A stretch of DNA of 64,000 nucleotides from Methanobacteriota archaeon (GCA_023396065.1 JAEWXF010000023.1:53250-117249); one strand, 5' to 3'; shown: positions 26,851 to 35,956, counted from the first letter of the stretch. The notes: a model not told the origin generated them from the sequence alone. Numbers and translations: made by a program.

Positions 26851-26982
26851 AGATCACAACATAAAGACGTTGATGTATACATATGTCCATCGATGATATA
26901 AAGCTGATTGCAGGCCTGAGGAATCGGAGGCCGTATCGGAACGATCGGGGTGCCGTGTTGGCAGAACCTGCCGAGAGCGCAT

Positions 26983-27023
26983 GATGTTTCGGACGCGGCC
27001 AAAAATCCGAAGATGTTTCGGAC
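26983..27023 (+). promoter_or_regulatory. Operator candidate upstream of the metal ATPase genes
   Basis: The 12-mer GATGTTTCGGAC occurs twice, at 26983-26994 and 27012-27023. The second copy sits in the perfect inverted repeat TCCGAA-N5-TTCGGA (27006-27022). This lies 70-100 bp upstream of the small membrane gene and P-type ATPase and is a plausible regulator site; the regulator is not identified here. Confidence 0.45.
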
Positions 27024-27090
27024 AGGGTATTTGTCAGCCTAATAACTCACATATTCTGGATAAATTATGATCCCACCAATTCAGGATATC

Positions 27091-27351
27091 ATGAAAAATC
27101 AGAACGTCTGGCTGTTCCTTGGAGGAGTGGCCGTAGGTGCCGCCGCAGTAACGATCCTTGGAAGCAAAGCAGCACGTGATCTCGCGGTTGCGGGAATTGC
27201 CCAGGGTATGAAGATGCGTGACGAAGCAATGGCAACTCTTTCCGGTATTCAGGAGGATGCTCAGGATGCATACGCAGAAAAAATGCGGGATGCAACCACT
27301 GCCGGGGATGATGTGCCCCAGGAGATTGAAGTTACCCAGGTTCAGGTCTGA
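27091..27351 (+). CDS. Small membrane-anchored partner of the P-type ATPase (DUF6110-like)
   Basis: From ATG 27091 it has 86 residues: one hydrophobic helix (LFLGGVAVGAAAVTIL), then a charged helical tail. An ATG 24 bp earlier is possible but the family usually starts just before NVWLFLGG. Such proteins are typically encoded directly before heavy-metal P-type ATPases, as here (8-bp gap). The role is unknown, perhaps metal delivery or assembly. Confidence 0.65.
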   Translation: MKNQNVWLFLGGVAVGAAAVTILGSKAARDLAVAGIAQGMKMRDEAMATLSGIQEDAQDAYAEKMRDATTAGDDVPQEIEVTQVQV

Positions 27352-27359
27352 GCTGCGGT

Positions 27360-29441
27360 ATGCAGTTTCATATTACCCATGACATTCCCGGCCGCATGCG
27401 TCTGCGGTCGGGGATGTACTCGTTTACGCTGAAACAAAGTGTCTCTCTGGAGGAGCTTTTCGGAGCTGTTCCGGGTGTCCGGACGGTTCAGGCAAACTAC
27501 CGTACCGGGAGTCTGCTGATTTTGTATCAGGCCGGTATCCGGGAAAAACTCCTCGCACTTTCCGCAGCGATCCGTATCCGGGACCTGCCCGAACCGAAAG
27601 GCGGTACGGAACGGAAAGAAATCGAAGAAGTATTTGTCCGTGACCTCTGCAATCTGTGCATCAGACGGTTTATTTTCCGGCCGCTTCTTCCCCCTCCGGT
27701 CCGGGTTGCTCTGACACTGTATGATGCGGCAGGATTTTTCCGGCACGGACTCTCGGAGCTGATACAGGGCAGGGTTACCACACCGGTACTGGATGCGTCT
27801 GCAATCGGGGCGTCCCTCATTCAGCGGGAAGTTGAGACCGCAGGGTCGATTATGTTTCTGCTGAAGATCTCCGAACTTCTGGAGGAGTACACGAAGAAAC
27901 GCACCACCAATGCTCTGGTGCAAAGTCTCGCGATCAATGTTGAACGGGTCTGGAAGCTGAGCGGCGGCGAGGAGGTTTCGGTTCCTTTTGCCGAGGTTGC
28001 CGCAGGCGATACGATTGTTGTCCGGACCGGCTGTACGATTCCGGCTGACGGATACGTGACGGACGGGGAGGCGCTGGTCAATGAGTCATCAATGACCGGT
28101 GAGCCGCTTCCCGCTGAGAAGTCTGCCGGCAGCAGTGTGTATGCGGGATGCGTGGTGGATGAAGGGTGTATTGCCGTTGAGGTCCGGGCACTGGACAGTG
28201 AGACGCGGGTCAGCAGAATTATCGGGATGATTGCAGACTCCGAGAGTCTGAAGGCCGATGTGCAGAGTAAAGCCGAACGGATGGCGGATGCGATCGTTCC
28301 GTACAGTTTCCTTGCGGCGGCCGGCGTGTTCGTGCTGACCGGGAATGTGACCCGGGCACTTTCGGTTCTGATGGTGGACTACTCGTGCGCCCTGAAACTC
28401 TCTACGCCGATTTCGGTAATTTCCGCAATGGCAGAGGCATCGAATCACCGGATTATGGTGAAAGGCGGAAAGTTCCTGGAAGAGTATGCTCTCGCAGACA
28501 CGGTGGTATTTGATAAGACCGGGACACTTACGGTGGCAGACCCCCGTGTTACCGGGATTGTTGCCTTTTCCGGATATACACCGGACGAGGTTCTCAAAAA
28601 TGCCGCCTGTCTTGAGGAACATTTCCCTCACAGCGTTGCCCGGGCAGTTGTCCGGAAAGCCGAGGAAGAGGGACTCAAACACCGCGAGGAACATGCGGAG
28701 GTGGAGTATGTGGTTGCCCACGGGATTGCATCGATGCTTCATCAGAAACGGATGTGTATCGGCAGTGCCCATTTCCTCTTTGAGGATGAAGGAATTTCCT
28801 GTACTCCGGAGCAGCAGGAGATCATTGACCGGGAGAGTGACGGCTGTTCGGTCATTTATCTGTCGATCGGCGATACTCTTGCAGGGTTCCTGTGTATTGA
28901 GGACTCCATTCGTCCGGAGGCGAAGGAGGTCGTGGCAAAACTCAGGGATGCCGGGATCACCCGGATTGTGATGCTGACCGGCGACGGAGAGGCGGCGGCA
29001 CGGAATGTCTGCCGGGATCTCGGCATTACTGACTGCTGCGCCCAGGTGCTTCCGGAGGAGAAAGCGGTCATCGTTGAGAGACTGAAGGCAGAGGGCCGCC
29101 GGGTGATTATGGTGGGAGACGGTATTAATGACTCTCCTGCCCTTGCCGCGGCACATGTTTCCGTTGCAATGAAGGATGCTTCCGACATTGCCCGGGAGGT
29201 TGCGGATATCACGCTCCTTGCTTCGGATCTGCATGATCTTGTAACCCTCCGGAGACTCAGTGTCAGAGTTCTGAACAGGATCAACACGAACTACCGGTTC
29301 ATTCTGGGATTCAATACTTCACTGCTGATCCTCGGTCAGTTTGGGATTCTGACCCCGATGACGACTGCTCTCCTGCACAATGTGTCCACGATGGGGATCA
29401 GTGCATATTCTATGCAGCCCCTTCTGGAAACTCCTGTGTAG
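27360..29441 (+). CDS. Heavy-metal P1B-type ATPase with unusual SCALKLSTP membrane motif
   Basis: A 693-residue transporter. It has an N-terminal ferredoxin-like domain without CxxC, the actuator motif SSMTGEPLP, the phosphorylation site VFDKTGTLT and the hinge GDGINDSPAL. The ion-binding membrane helix reads YSCALKLSTPIS rather than the usual CPC-x-L-ATP, so metal selectivity may differ from Cu or Zn/Cd exporters; similar motifs occur in putative Mn/Fe/Zn exporters of the CtpC group. It is preceded by the small anchored protein and an operator-like repeat. Confidence 0.88.
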   Translation: MQFHITHDIPGRMRLRSGMYSFTLKQSVSLEELFGAVPGVRTVQANYRTGSLLILYQAGIREKLLALSAAIRIRDLPEPKGGTERKEIEEVFVRDLCNLCIRRFIFRPLLPPPVRVALTLYDAAGFFRHGLSELIQGRVTTPVLDASAIGASLIQREVETAGSIMFLLKISELLEEYTKKRTTNALVQSLAINVERVWKLSGGEEVSVPFAEVAAGDTIVVRTGCTIPADGYVTDGEALVNESSMTGEPLPAEKSAGSSVYAGCVVDEGCIAVEVRALDSETRVSRIIGMIADSESLKADVQSKAERMADAIVPYSFLAAAGVFVLTGNVTRALSVLMVDYSCALKLSTPISVISAMAEASNHRIMVKGGKFLEEYALADTVVFDKTGTLTVADPRVTGIVAFSGYTPDEVLKNAACLEEHFPHSVARAVVRKAEEEGLKHREEHAEVEYVVAHGIASMLHQKRMCIGSAHFLFEDEGISCTPEQQEIIDRESDGCSVIYLSIGDTLAGFLCIEDSIRPEAKEVVAKLRDAGITRIVMLTGDGEAAARNVCRDLGITDCCAQVLPEEKAVIVERLKAEGRRVIMVGDGINDSPALAAAHVSVAMKDASDIAREVADITLLASDLHDLVTLRRLSVRVLNRINTNYRFILGFNTSLLILGQFGILTPMTTALLHNVSTMGISAYSMQPLLETPV

Positions 29442-29501
29442 GATTTTCTTTTTCCACCACAAAAAAGATTTATCCCCGGCAGACCTAATGTCCTATCACG
29501 T

Positions 29502-29768
29502 ATGACCGAGAAACGAACCTGGTCGGAACCGGAGAAGGAGGAGTACTGGATTGCTCACGCCGGAAACCTGGGATTTCTGTCGGTCTGGAATGTTTTCGGC
29601 TGTATTGAACTTGTGGCGGCGGCAGTAAACTTCTGGCTTGCCGGATACCGGATGGTCAGCGGTGCCGCATTCCCCTTCCATTCCCTCCTTTCCGGGACGG
29701 TTTTTCTGGTACTTGCCGTTCTGTTTTTGTATATCGGCAGAACCGGCCGGACCCGGGAACCATGGTAA
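29502..29768 (+). CDS. Small two-helix membrane protein
   Basis: An 88-residue protein with a polar N-terminus rich in Glu and Lys and two hydrophobic segments (about residues 26-48 and 58-80). I do not recognise the family. A TATA-like AGATTTATCC at about 29467-29476 and a 60-bp gap suggest its own promoter, although read-through from the ATPase gene is possible. Confidence 0.6.
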   Translation: MTEKRTWSEPEKEEYWIAHAGNLGFLSVWNVFGCIELVAAAVNFWLAGYRMVSGAAFPFHSLLSGTVFLVLAVLFLYIGRTGRTREPW

Positions 29769-29842
29769 CTCATCAACCTGATCCGTCTGAACCGATTTTT
29801 GGGAGCAGAATCTTTATGTAGGGCTGATACGTTCTTTGTTAC

Positions 29843-30637
29843 ATGGGAAGCATGGACCGGCATATGAGTTCCTCTGATCTTGATGATCTCTGTTCGAAGC
29901 TGATAGCATGCGGACTGAATGGATATCCTGCACGCATATATCTCACGCTGTCATCAGTAGGAATGGCGAAAGTGACAGAACTGCACACGTTAACAGGAAT
30001 TCCCCGCAGTAAAATCTACGAGTCGTTAGCCTGGCTTGAAACAATGGGGTTTGTAACCAAGTTCGGCACGAACCCTGTCTACTATCTGGCGCTGGACGGA
30101 ACGCTGGCTCTGCTTCATTTTCAGGAAGATGCGGTGAAAAAACTGAACGAACTCTCTGAATGTCTTCTGGAAATTCAGGAAATAAACAAGACCCCGGCAT
30201 TCACCGGCTGGTCATGGTTTCATTCAAAAGAGATTATCGCCTCCCAGATTGAGTTCAGACTGAATCGTGCAAAGCGCGACGTGCTGATCGTCTGCAACGA
30301 TGCCGAGACCGTGAAACAGTATGCACCGATAATTCAGGAAACCGCAAAACGCATCCCGGTATATCCGGTAACATTACAAGCTGACGTGGCAAAGGCCTGC
30401 CCGATAAAATGTTATACTACGTCTGATACTCTGCAAAGAGACCTCATGAACATCTCATTTTTCACCGGCGAAGCGGCACTCACCTTTCACATCTACTTCT
30501 ACTTTGACCGGATAAGTACATTCGGGATTCTCAATACGGAAGAACGGAACCTTGCCATCTCAAATGAGTCGGACGTGTACACGGATTTTGTCGTAAAAAA
30601 CTTCCTGCGATCTATTAAATCCTATAATCAGACATAA
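29843..30637 (+). CDS. TrmB-family transcriptional regulator
   Basis: A 264-residue protein with a TrmB-type winged helix at residues 15-80 (ARIYLTLSSVGMAKVTELHTL, IPRSKIYESLAWLE), a short coiled linker and a C-terminal PLD-like effector domain beginning near HSKEIIASQIEFRL. TrmB proteins bind sugars or other small molecules and act as repressors or activators in archaea. It precedes the alcohol-oxidation genes in the same direction. Palindromes in the promoters at 30743 and 31119 are candidate targets. Confidence 0.85.
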   Translation: MGSMDRHMSSSDLDDLCSKLIACGLNGYPARIYLTLSSVGMAKVTELHTLTGIPRSKIYESLAWLETMGFVTKFGTNPVYYLALDGTLALLHFQEDAVKKLNELSECLLEIQEINKTPAFTGWSWFHSKEIIASQIEFRLNRAKRDVLIVCNDAETVKQYAPIIQETAKRIPVYPVTLQADVAKACPIKCYTTSDTLQRDLMNISFFTGEAALTFHIYFYFDRISTFGILNTEERNLAISNESDVYTDFVVKNFLRSIKSYNQT

Positions 30638-30734
30638 GTACGCAATTTTTCAGTATCCGGATGGAAAAATCTCTTTTCTGTGGTTCCCTGCGATATCCGG
30701 GACCGATGTTTTGACCCCGTGCCCGAGGACACAA

Positions 30735-30760
30735 TTATTATAAATGAGTCTCTCATTATC
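30735..30760 (+). promoter_or_regulatory. TATA box with overlapping palindrome
   Basis: TTATTATAAAT (30735-30745) is a good archaeal TATA box. It overlaps the perfect palindrome AATGAG-TCT-CTCATT (30743-30757), where a bound regulator would block initiation. TCTCATTATC (30751-30760) recurs as TCTCATTGTC at 31183-31192, before the alcohol dehydrogenase gene. Confidence 0.55.
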
Positions 30761-30776
30761 TTGATACGGGGAGACC

Positions 30777-31064
30777 ATGATTACGATTGTCGCAAAATGC
30801 TCAGTACAACCATCAGCTATCGATGAGTTTCTGGAACTTGCCCTGTCTCTGGTACATGCCAGCAGAGCAGAAGCCGGGAACGTGTCCTATGATTTATTCC
30901 GGGATCTGAAAAATCCGGCGCAGTTTACGTTTATCGAGTGCTGGAAAGATCAGGAGGCAATCAATGTGCACAACGCCTCAGAACACTTTGTTGAGTTCGG
31001 AAACAAAGCAGCCCCGTTCTTTGGCGCCCCGCTGGATATCGGGCTGTACCGGAAACTCACCTGA
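30777..31064 (+). CDS. ABM-domain (YgiN-like) small protein
   Basis: A 95-residue ferredoxin-fold protein of the antibiotic biosynthesis monooxygenase family: NVSYDLFRDLKNPAQF, FIECWKD and a central NASEHFVEF. Family members form dimers and act as quinol monooxygenases or stress proteins without a cofactor; in an anaerobe the true role is unknown. Its promoter carries a palindrome, and it lies between a TrmB regulator and an alcohol dehydrogenase, so it is probably part of that regulated locus. GGGGAGA lies before the ATG. Confidence 0.8.
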   Translation: MITIVAKCSVQPSAIDEFLELALSLVHASRAEAGNVSYDLFRDLKNPAQFTFIECWKDQEAINVHNASEHFVEFGNKAAPFFGAPLDIGLYRKLT

Positions 31065-31112
31065 TTTTTTTGAACTTTTCCCTCTTTTTCCTCATTTGAC
31101 GGAGATGGTGCC

Positions 31113-31192
31113 GCCAGACAGATTGAATCTGGCGTGTCCCCTGACTGAGGGACACAACCGATATATGTATTCTTATCCAGTATCTCATTGTC
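31113..31192 (+). promoter_or_regulatory. Inverted repeats and TATA box before the alcohol dehydrogenase
   Basis: GCCAGA (31113-31118) pairs with TCTGGC (31128-31133), enclosing the palindrome CAGATT-G-AATCTG (31119-31131). Next comes GTGTCCC (31134-31140) with GGGACAC (31149-31155). The TATA-like GATATATGTA (31160-31169) follows, then TCTCATTGTC (31183-31192). The first hairpins may terminate the previous gene; being directly upstream of the TATA box they may also bind an activator. Confidence 0.5.
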
Positions 31193-31290
31193 GGTCTGGA
31201 GAACGTGATCGCTGAGATCTGAGGATTGTGGTCAATGGATACTGGCCGGCGTAGAAACCCTGCATCAATGCAGGAGAGGTTAGGATACAT

Positions 31291-32364
31291 ATGACAAAAA
31301 CAATCAAAGGACTCGCGATGAAACGCATCGGTGAAATCGGATGGATTGAAAAAGAAGCCCCCACATGCGGCCATCTCGATGCACTGGTCAAGCCGCTTGC
31401 AGTTGCTCCGTGCAGCTCGGATGTTCACACCGTCTGGGAAGGAGCACTCGGTGACCGTCACGATATGATTCTCGGACACGAGGCGGTCGGAGAAGTTGTC
31501 GAAGTCGGTTCTCTGGTAAAAGATTTCAAACCCGGAGACCGTGTAATTGTGCCGGCAATCACCCCAGACTGGATGAGTGTTGAGGCACAGGCAGGATTTT
31601 CCCAGCACTCCGGAGGAATGCTTGCCGGATGGAAGTTCTCGAACTTCAAGGACGGCGTATTCGGGGAACTCTTCCACGTCAATGAAGCTGACGGCAACCT
31701 TGCAATGCTTCCGGACACCATTCCTGTTGCGGAAGCAAGTATGCTTGCCGACATGGTCCCGACCGGTTTCCATGCCGCAGAAATGGCACAGGTAAAACTT
31801 GGCGATACCGTCTGCTGTATTGGTATTGGTCCTGTCGGTCTGATGGCGGTTGCCGGTTCAAACCTTATGGGTGCATCCCACATTCTCGCAGTAGGCAGCA
31901 GACCGGACTGTGCAACGGCAGCCCGCGGATACGGTGCAACCGATATCATCAACTACAAGAACGGCGACATCGTTGAGCAGGTTCTTGACAAGACCGACGG
32001 CAAAGGTGTTGACAGAGTCTGTATTGCAGGCGGAAACGTTGACACCTTTGATGAAGCCATCAGAATGCTCAAACCCGGAGGAGTTATCGGTTCCGTCAAC
32101 TATCTCGGTTCCGGCGACTACATCAAGGTTCCGAGAATTGAATGGGGCTGCGGTATGAGTCACAAGTTCATCCACTGCGGTCTGATGCCCGGAGGACGCC
32201 TGAGAATGGAGAAGCTCGCAAGCCTCGTCGAGGTCGGAAAACTGAATCTGTCTCCGCTGTTAACCCACAGATTCAAAGGCTTTGAGGCGATGGAACCCGC
32301 ACTCCTCCTGATGAAAGAAAAACCGCGTGATCTCATCAAACCGGTTGTAACCATCGAAGAGTAA
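31291..32364 (+). CDS. adh: NADP-dependent secondary alcohol dehydrogenase, zinc type
   Basis: A 357-residue medium-chain dehydrogenase very like the clostridial and Thermoanaerobacter 2-propanol enzymes. Zinc ligands are visible in PCSSDVH, LGHEAVGE and ADMVPTGFH (Cys, His, Asp), and the cofactor site GIGPVGLMAV is followed by VGSRPDC, whose Ser-Arg favours NADP. It oxidises secondary alcohols such as 2-propanol to ketones, possibly ethanol too. With Fno just downstream, NADPH can be turned into F420H2 for CO2 reduction to methane. GAGAGGTTAGG precedes the ATG. Confidence 0.92.
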   Translation: MTKTIKGLAMKRIGEIGWIEKEAPTCGHLDALVKPLAVAPCSSDVHTVWEGALGDRHDMILGHEAVGEVVEVGSLVKDFKPGDRVIVPAITPDWMSVEAQAGFSQHSGGMLAGWKFSNFKDGVFGELFHVNEADGNLAMLPDTIPVAEASMLADMVPTGFHAAEMAQVKLGDTVCCIGIGPVGLMAVAGSNLMGASHILAVGSRPDCATAARGYGATDIINYKNGDIVEQVLDKTDGKGVDRVCIAGGNVDTFDEAIRMLKPGGVIGSVNYLGSGDYIKVPRIEWGCGMSHKFIHCGLMPGGRLRMEKLASLVEVGKLNLSPLLTHRFKGFEAMEPALLLMKEKPRDLIKPVVTIEE

Positions 32365-32412
32365 ACGGAAAACTCTGCATATTTTTCACAGGTATACAGG
32401 AGATCTGGTCGT

Positions 32413-33084
32413 ATGAAAGTAGGAATTATGGGAGGAACCGGTAACATCGGTGAGGGACTTGCACGCCGTATCTGCCTCGGCGGAAAATATGATGTTGTTA
32501 TTGGTTCACGGGAAGCCGCAAAGGCGGAGGTCGCAGCAGACGGGGTTGTCTGCTGTCTGAGTGAGAGAAAGTGTACGGTAACGACATGTTCCGGAACGAC
32601 GAATGCAGGAGTCTGTGATGCAGATATCATTATCCTGTCGCTTCCGTTTGATAAACTGGAATCAACCATTGCTGCAATTGGCAGAGATACGTTCGAAAAT
32701 AAAATTATCGTCTCCTTAATCAACCCGATGATTCGCAACCCGAAGGAAAAATATTTCCTCCCGGATCGTCCGGAGGAGGGATCTGCAGCTCTGGCACTGC
32801 AAAAACTTCTGCCTGCATCCGCAAAAATCTGTACTGGTTTTAACAATGTTGCTTCCGGTAAATGGATGGAACTCGATGAAGTCCTTGACTACAGCGTCGT
32901 CGTGTGCGGAGACGACAAAGAAGCCAAAAAAGTTGTAATGGATTTAGTGGCAAGCGTATCGAAGCTTCAACCCCTGGACGGAGGACCGCTCGCCATGTCC
33001 GGAATTATTGAGAGCATCACACCACTCGTTATAACTCTGGCAATGAATAACGGCATGAAAGACGTGGGTGTCTACTTCAGATAA
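32413..33084 (+). CDS. fno: F420-dependent NADP reductase (Fno)
   Basis: A 223-residue protein with the N-terminal Rossmann motif GGTGNIGEGLA, an NADP-specific GSREAA loop, and the Fno core NPMIRNP and FNNVASG. It transfers hydride between NADPH and coenzyme F420. The position 48 bp behind an NADP alcohol dehydrogenase strongly suggests growth on alcohols. AGGAG precedes the start. Confidence 0.93.
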   Translation: MKVGIMGGTGNIGEGLARRICLGGKYDVVIGSREAAKAEVAADGVVCCLSERKCTVTTCSGTTNAGVCDADIIILSLPFDKLESTIAAIGRDTFENKIIVSLINPMIRNPKEKYFLPDRPEEGSAALALQKLLPASAKICTGFNNVASGKWMELDEVLDYSVVVCGDDKEAKKVVMDLVASVSKLQPLDGGPLAMSGIIESITPLVITLAMNNGMKDVGVYFR

Positions 33085-33096
33085 TACGGGGATTGA

Positions 33097-33137
33097 GAAA
33101 CCTTCGGAAAAGGTTTCGGGATTCTATTATCCCCTTT
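33097..33137 (+). terminator. Terminator after fno
   Basis: A perfect 8-bp stem GAAACCTT/AAGGTTTC (33097-33104 and 33110-33117, loop CGGAA) is followed by GGGAT-N6-ATCCC and a run of six T. It sits 13 bp after the fno stop. Confidence 0.65.
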
Positions 33138-33254
33138 TTTCAGAGATGCTGATATTATTGTGGAAGCAGCATCCGCCGGGATTCCGGAAACGCAAGTGAT
33201 TGTATCCGAATTTATCCGAAAAACAGCAATGTGAGTGTGTCTGTGATTACTCAC

Positions 33255-33761
33255 TCATTTGTAGGTGTCCAGCAGTGCTACCCGTTCCACGACGAGTTCT
33301 GCGATCCGGTCCGGACCGACAACCTCCAGTTCCTCTGCGGTAATCCCAAACTCCTTCATCAGCACCGCGTGAGAAGCCGCCGGCACCGAGTCTTCCCGCC
33401 GCACGACGGCCAGAAGCTGCCGTTCCGCTTCCGCCCTGTCTCCGCCGGTGATCAGAACATACACAAAATTCCGTCCTGCATGCAGTCCGAACCGGGGGGC
33501 AAGGGAACACTGCCGCTGCCCGGAAGCATACACCAGCATCTCCATTGCAAGCGTCCGGGCAACCGGTTTCCCGGATGCAAACGACCGGACCGCATGGGCC
33601 GCAGCCGCCTTCACATGAGCAGGACCGGCCATCTTTTCCGCATCAAACAGTACAATGACCGACCCTGTATTCTTTGTAATCCCGTTGACCGCGGTGAGCA
33701 CCGCAGCAGGATCTGCAACCTCAACAAACGCCGGAAACACGAAAAAATCTTCATCTGTCAT
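33255..33761 (-). CDS. Cgi121-like KEOPS subunit
   Basis: A 168-residue protein with FDAEKMAGPAHVKAAAAHA and the RTLAMEMLVYASGQRQ helix characteristic of Cgi121 (TPRKB), the KEOPS subunit that helps recruit tRNA for t6A synthesis. The C-terminal part (VLMKEFGITAEELEV) is also family-like. It begins 5 bp after the Hel308 gene stop in the same direction, so they are co-transcribed. Confidence 0.8.
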   Translation of the reverse strand: MTDEDFFVFPAFVEVADPAAVLTAVNGITKNTGSVIVLFDAEKMAGPAHVKAAAAHAVRSFASGKPVARTLAMEMLVYASGQRQCSLAPRFGLHAGRNFVYVLITGGDRAEAERQLLAVVRREDSVPAASHAVLMKEFGITAEELEVVGPDRIAELVVERVALLDTYK

Positions 33762-33766
33762 AGAAT

Positions 33767-35956
33767 CTATGCTCCAAACTCAAACAACGTCTTCTGTATC
33801 TTTGCCTCTCCGGACGTTGTGGGCTCCGCCTCCGGAAGATCAGCCCGCAGGACTGCTGCTTCCCGGCCGGTCTTCTTCGCTGCCGCCGCCAGCACCTGCC
33901 GGGTCAGGACTCCCCCGAGGATCGGAGAGATATCCGCAGGGTCTGCCGCAAGCAGTGCCTCGGGAGACACAAACCCGCGGTCAAACAGCCGGCGGGCACG
34001 GACACGGCCGATGCCCCGCAGGCTGATCAGCGGCAGAAGTTCCTCCTTCACTCCGTTCTCCACCCGGACCTCAAGCATCGCCACCTCAGCGGAAAGTCCC
34101 GGCACAAACTCCTGTGCAATCCGGCCGGCCGCATGAATCAGCCAGCGGAGATTTTCCACGACCGCATGAATATCTCCCGCCCCCACTCCGTAATTTTCAC
34201 AGATAACCTCTTCCGGCGTCTCATTACACCACTCCTCCGCAACCAGAGCCGTTTTCACCGCCGCGAAAAACTCCTCGGACAGATCCTCCAGCCACAGCTC
34301 CTCTCCCCGCTCGGTAAGCACCTGATCCACCAGTCGTTCATCCGACGCCTTCAGGTAAAAGCGGAACATATCCGGCGTCATACACAGAAGATGCAGCATA
34401 CCAAACGCCGTAAACATCTCCGGCACGTTCCGCTCCGTGAGTGCGCCGCGAATCATGAACGCAGTCTCCGGATCCAGATACAGCCGGGATGCCAGAACCC
34501 CGAACAGTGTTCCCAGCATCTCGCCGTCCGCCTCCTCGGTGATCATTCCTGTCTTCACCAGAAAGGTCAGGGCTTTGTCGATGTTCCGGTCAAGCCTCCG
34601 GTGAGTCGCCTTCTGACTCGCGTAAAACGACTTTTCCATAAACCCGGCAAGCTCCGCACGGGTCCCCGCCATACCGGTTGCAACTAGTGCCAGCAGGTGA
34701 TTGCGCAGTTCGCTCTCTTTCTGGCACTGTGAGGTGATATCCTCGGCAGGTGCATCGATAAACTCCTCGAACAGCCGGTCAACCGTCCGGGCATCCTTTG
34801 CGATCAGAACCGCCTCACCGTACGGATCCAGTCGCGGCCGGCCGGCACGTCCGGCCATCTGCCGGTACTCCATCACCGGAATCGGCGCCATACCGGTCCC
34901 TGCCTCAAACCGCTGGTAATCGCGGATAATCACCCGGCGGGCAGGCAGGTTCAGTCCTGCCGCAAGTGTCGGGGTCGAGGAGATAACCGTAATCTCTCCT
35001 TTCCTGAACCCCTCTTCCACCGCCTGACGGGCAGCCCGGGGAAGACCGGCATGATGGAAGGCGGCTCCGTTTCGTACGGACTCGGCGAGTACTTTCCCCG
35101 ACGGCGTGGGATCAGCTTTTGCAATACTGTCCGCATACCCGTCCAGAGCCGGGGATTTCTTTTTCAGCGTGGCAGCCGCACGTTTTGCGTATGCCTCGGC
35201 CGACCGCCGCGACGAAACGAACACCAGACACTGACCCCCTTCCGCCACCGTATCCAGCAGAAGATTGAGGTCATCATCCTTTTTGGGTGTCGGAACGGCC
35301 CGTTCCGTTCCGTGAAAATGAATTGCCCCGTTCCAGTAGACGCCCTCGCGGAGATCCACCGGCCGCCACTCACTGGTAATCAGAGAAGCATTGAGCCATT
35401 TTGCCAGATCTTCCGGGTTTCCCATCGTGGCGGAAAGACCGATAATCTGCATCTGCGGATTCTGATGCCGCATCTTTGCAATCACCATCTCCAGCGTCGC
35501 CCCGCGGGTCGGATCACCGATCAGATGAATCTCGTCGACGACCAAAAGAGACACCCGTTTCAGCCATTCCGCACGGTTTCTCAGCAGAGAATCCGTCTTC
35601 TCCGATGTTGCGACAATGATGTCATAACGGCCCAGATACTCGTCGCGCTGGTCGGGATCCCCGGTAGCAACTCCGACTTTCACGCCTTTTTCCGAAAAAT
35701 CCTCATATTTTTCCGAGGCCAGGGCCTTCAGCGGCACAATGTACAGGCACTTTCCGCCGTCGGCAATCTCCTTCTGCATGGCCATCTCTGCGACCAGCGT
35801 TTTGCCGGAAGCCGTCGGAATTGCGACAAGCAGATTTTTCCGGTCGAAGAGACCGGCATCGACACATTCGGCCTGCGGGGGGTACAGCTCTTCGATCCCC
35901 AAATCCGTATACGTGTCGCGCAACGTTTTTGGCAGCGGCAATGAGGTTATTTTCAT
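33767..35956 (-). CDS. hel308: Hel308-type Ski2 DNA helicase
   Basis: From ATG 35956 it has 729 residues, the usual Hel308 length; a frame continues 32 codons upstream but without family similarity. Motifs: Q-like YPPQAECVDAG, Walker A AIPTASGKTL, DEIH, and motif VI QMAGRAGRPRLD. The C-terminal helix-hairpin-helix region (GIGRVRARRLFDRG) matches. Hel308 unwinds forks and removes lagging-strand DNA at stalled replication in archaea. Followed by the Cgi121-like gene. Confidence 0.92.
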   Translation of the reverse strand: MKITSLPLPKTLRDTYTDLGIEELYPPQAECVDAGLFDRKNLLVAIPTASGKTLVAEMAMQKEIADGGKCLYIVPLKALASEKYEDFSEKGVKVGVATGDPDQRDEYLGRYDIIVATSEKTDSLLRNRAEWLKRVSLLVVDEIHLIGDPTRGATLEMVIAKMRHQNPQMQIIGLSATMGNPEDLAKWLNASLITSEWRPVDLREGVYWNGAIHFHGTERAVPTPKKDDDLNLLLDTVAEGGQCLVFVSSRRSAEAYAKRAAATLKKKSPALDGYADSIAKADPTPSGKVLAESVRNGAAFHHAGLPRAARQAVEEGFRKGEITVISSTPTLAAGLNLPARRVIIRDYQRFEAGTGMAPIPVMEYRQMAGRAGRPRLDPYGEAVLIAKDARTVDRLFEEFIDAPAEDITSQCQKESELRNHLLALVATGMAGTRAELAGFMEKSFYASQKATHRRLDRNIDKALTFLVKTGMITEEADGEMLGTLFGVLASRLYLDPETAFMIRGALTERNVPEMFTAFGMLHLLCMTPDMFRFYLKASDERLVDQVLTERGEELWLEDLSEEFFAAVKTALVAEEWCNETPEEVICENYGVGAGDIHAVVENLRWLIHAAGRIAQEFVPGLSAEVAMLEVRVENGVKEELLPLISLRGIGRVRARRLFDRGFVSPEALLAADPADISPILGGVLTRQVLAAAAKKTGREAAVLRADLPEAEPTTSGEAKIQKTLFEFGA

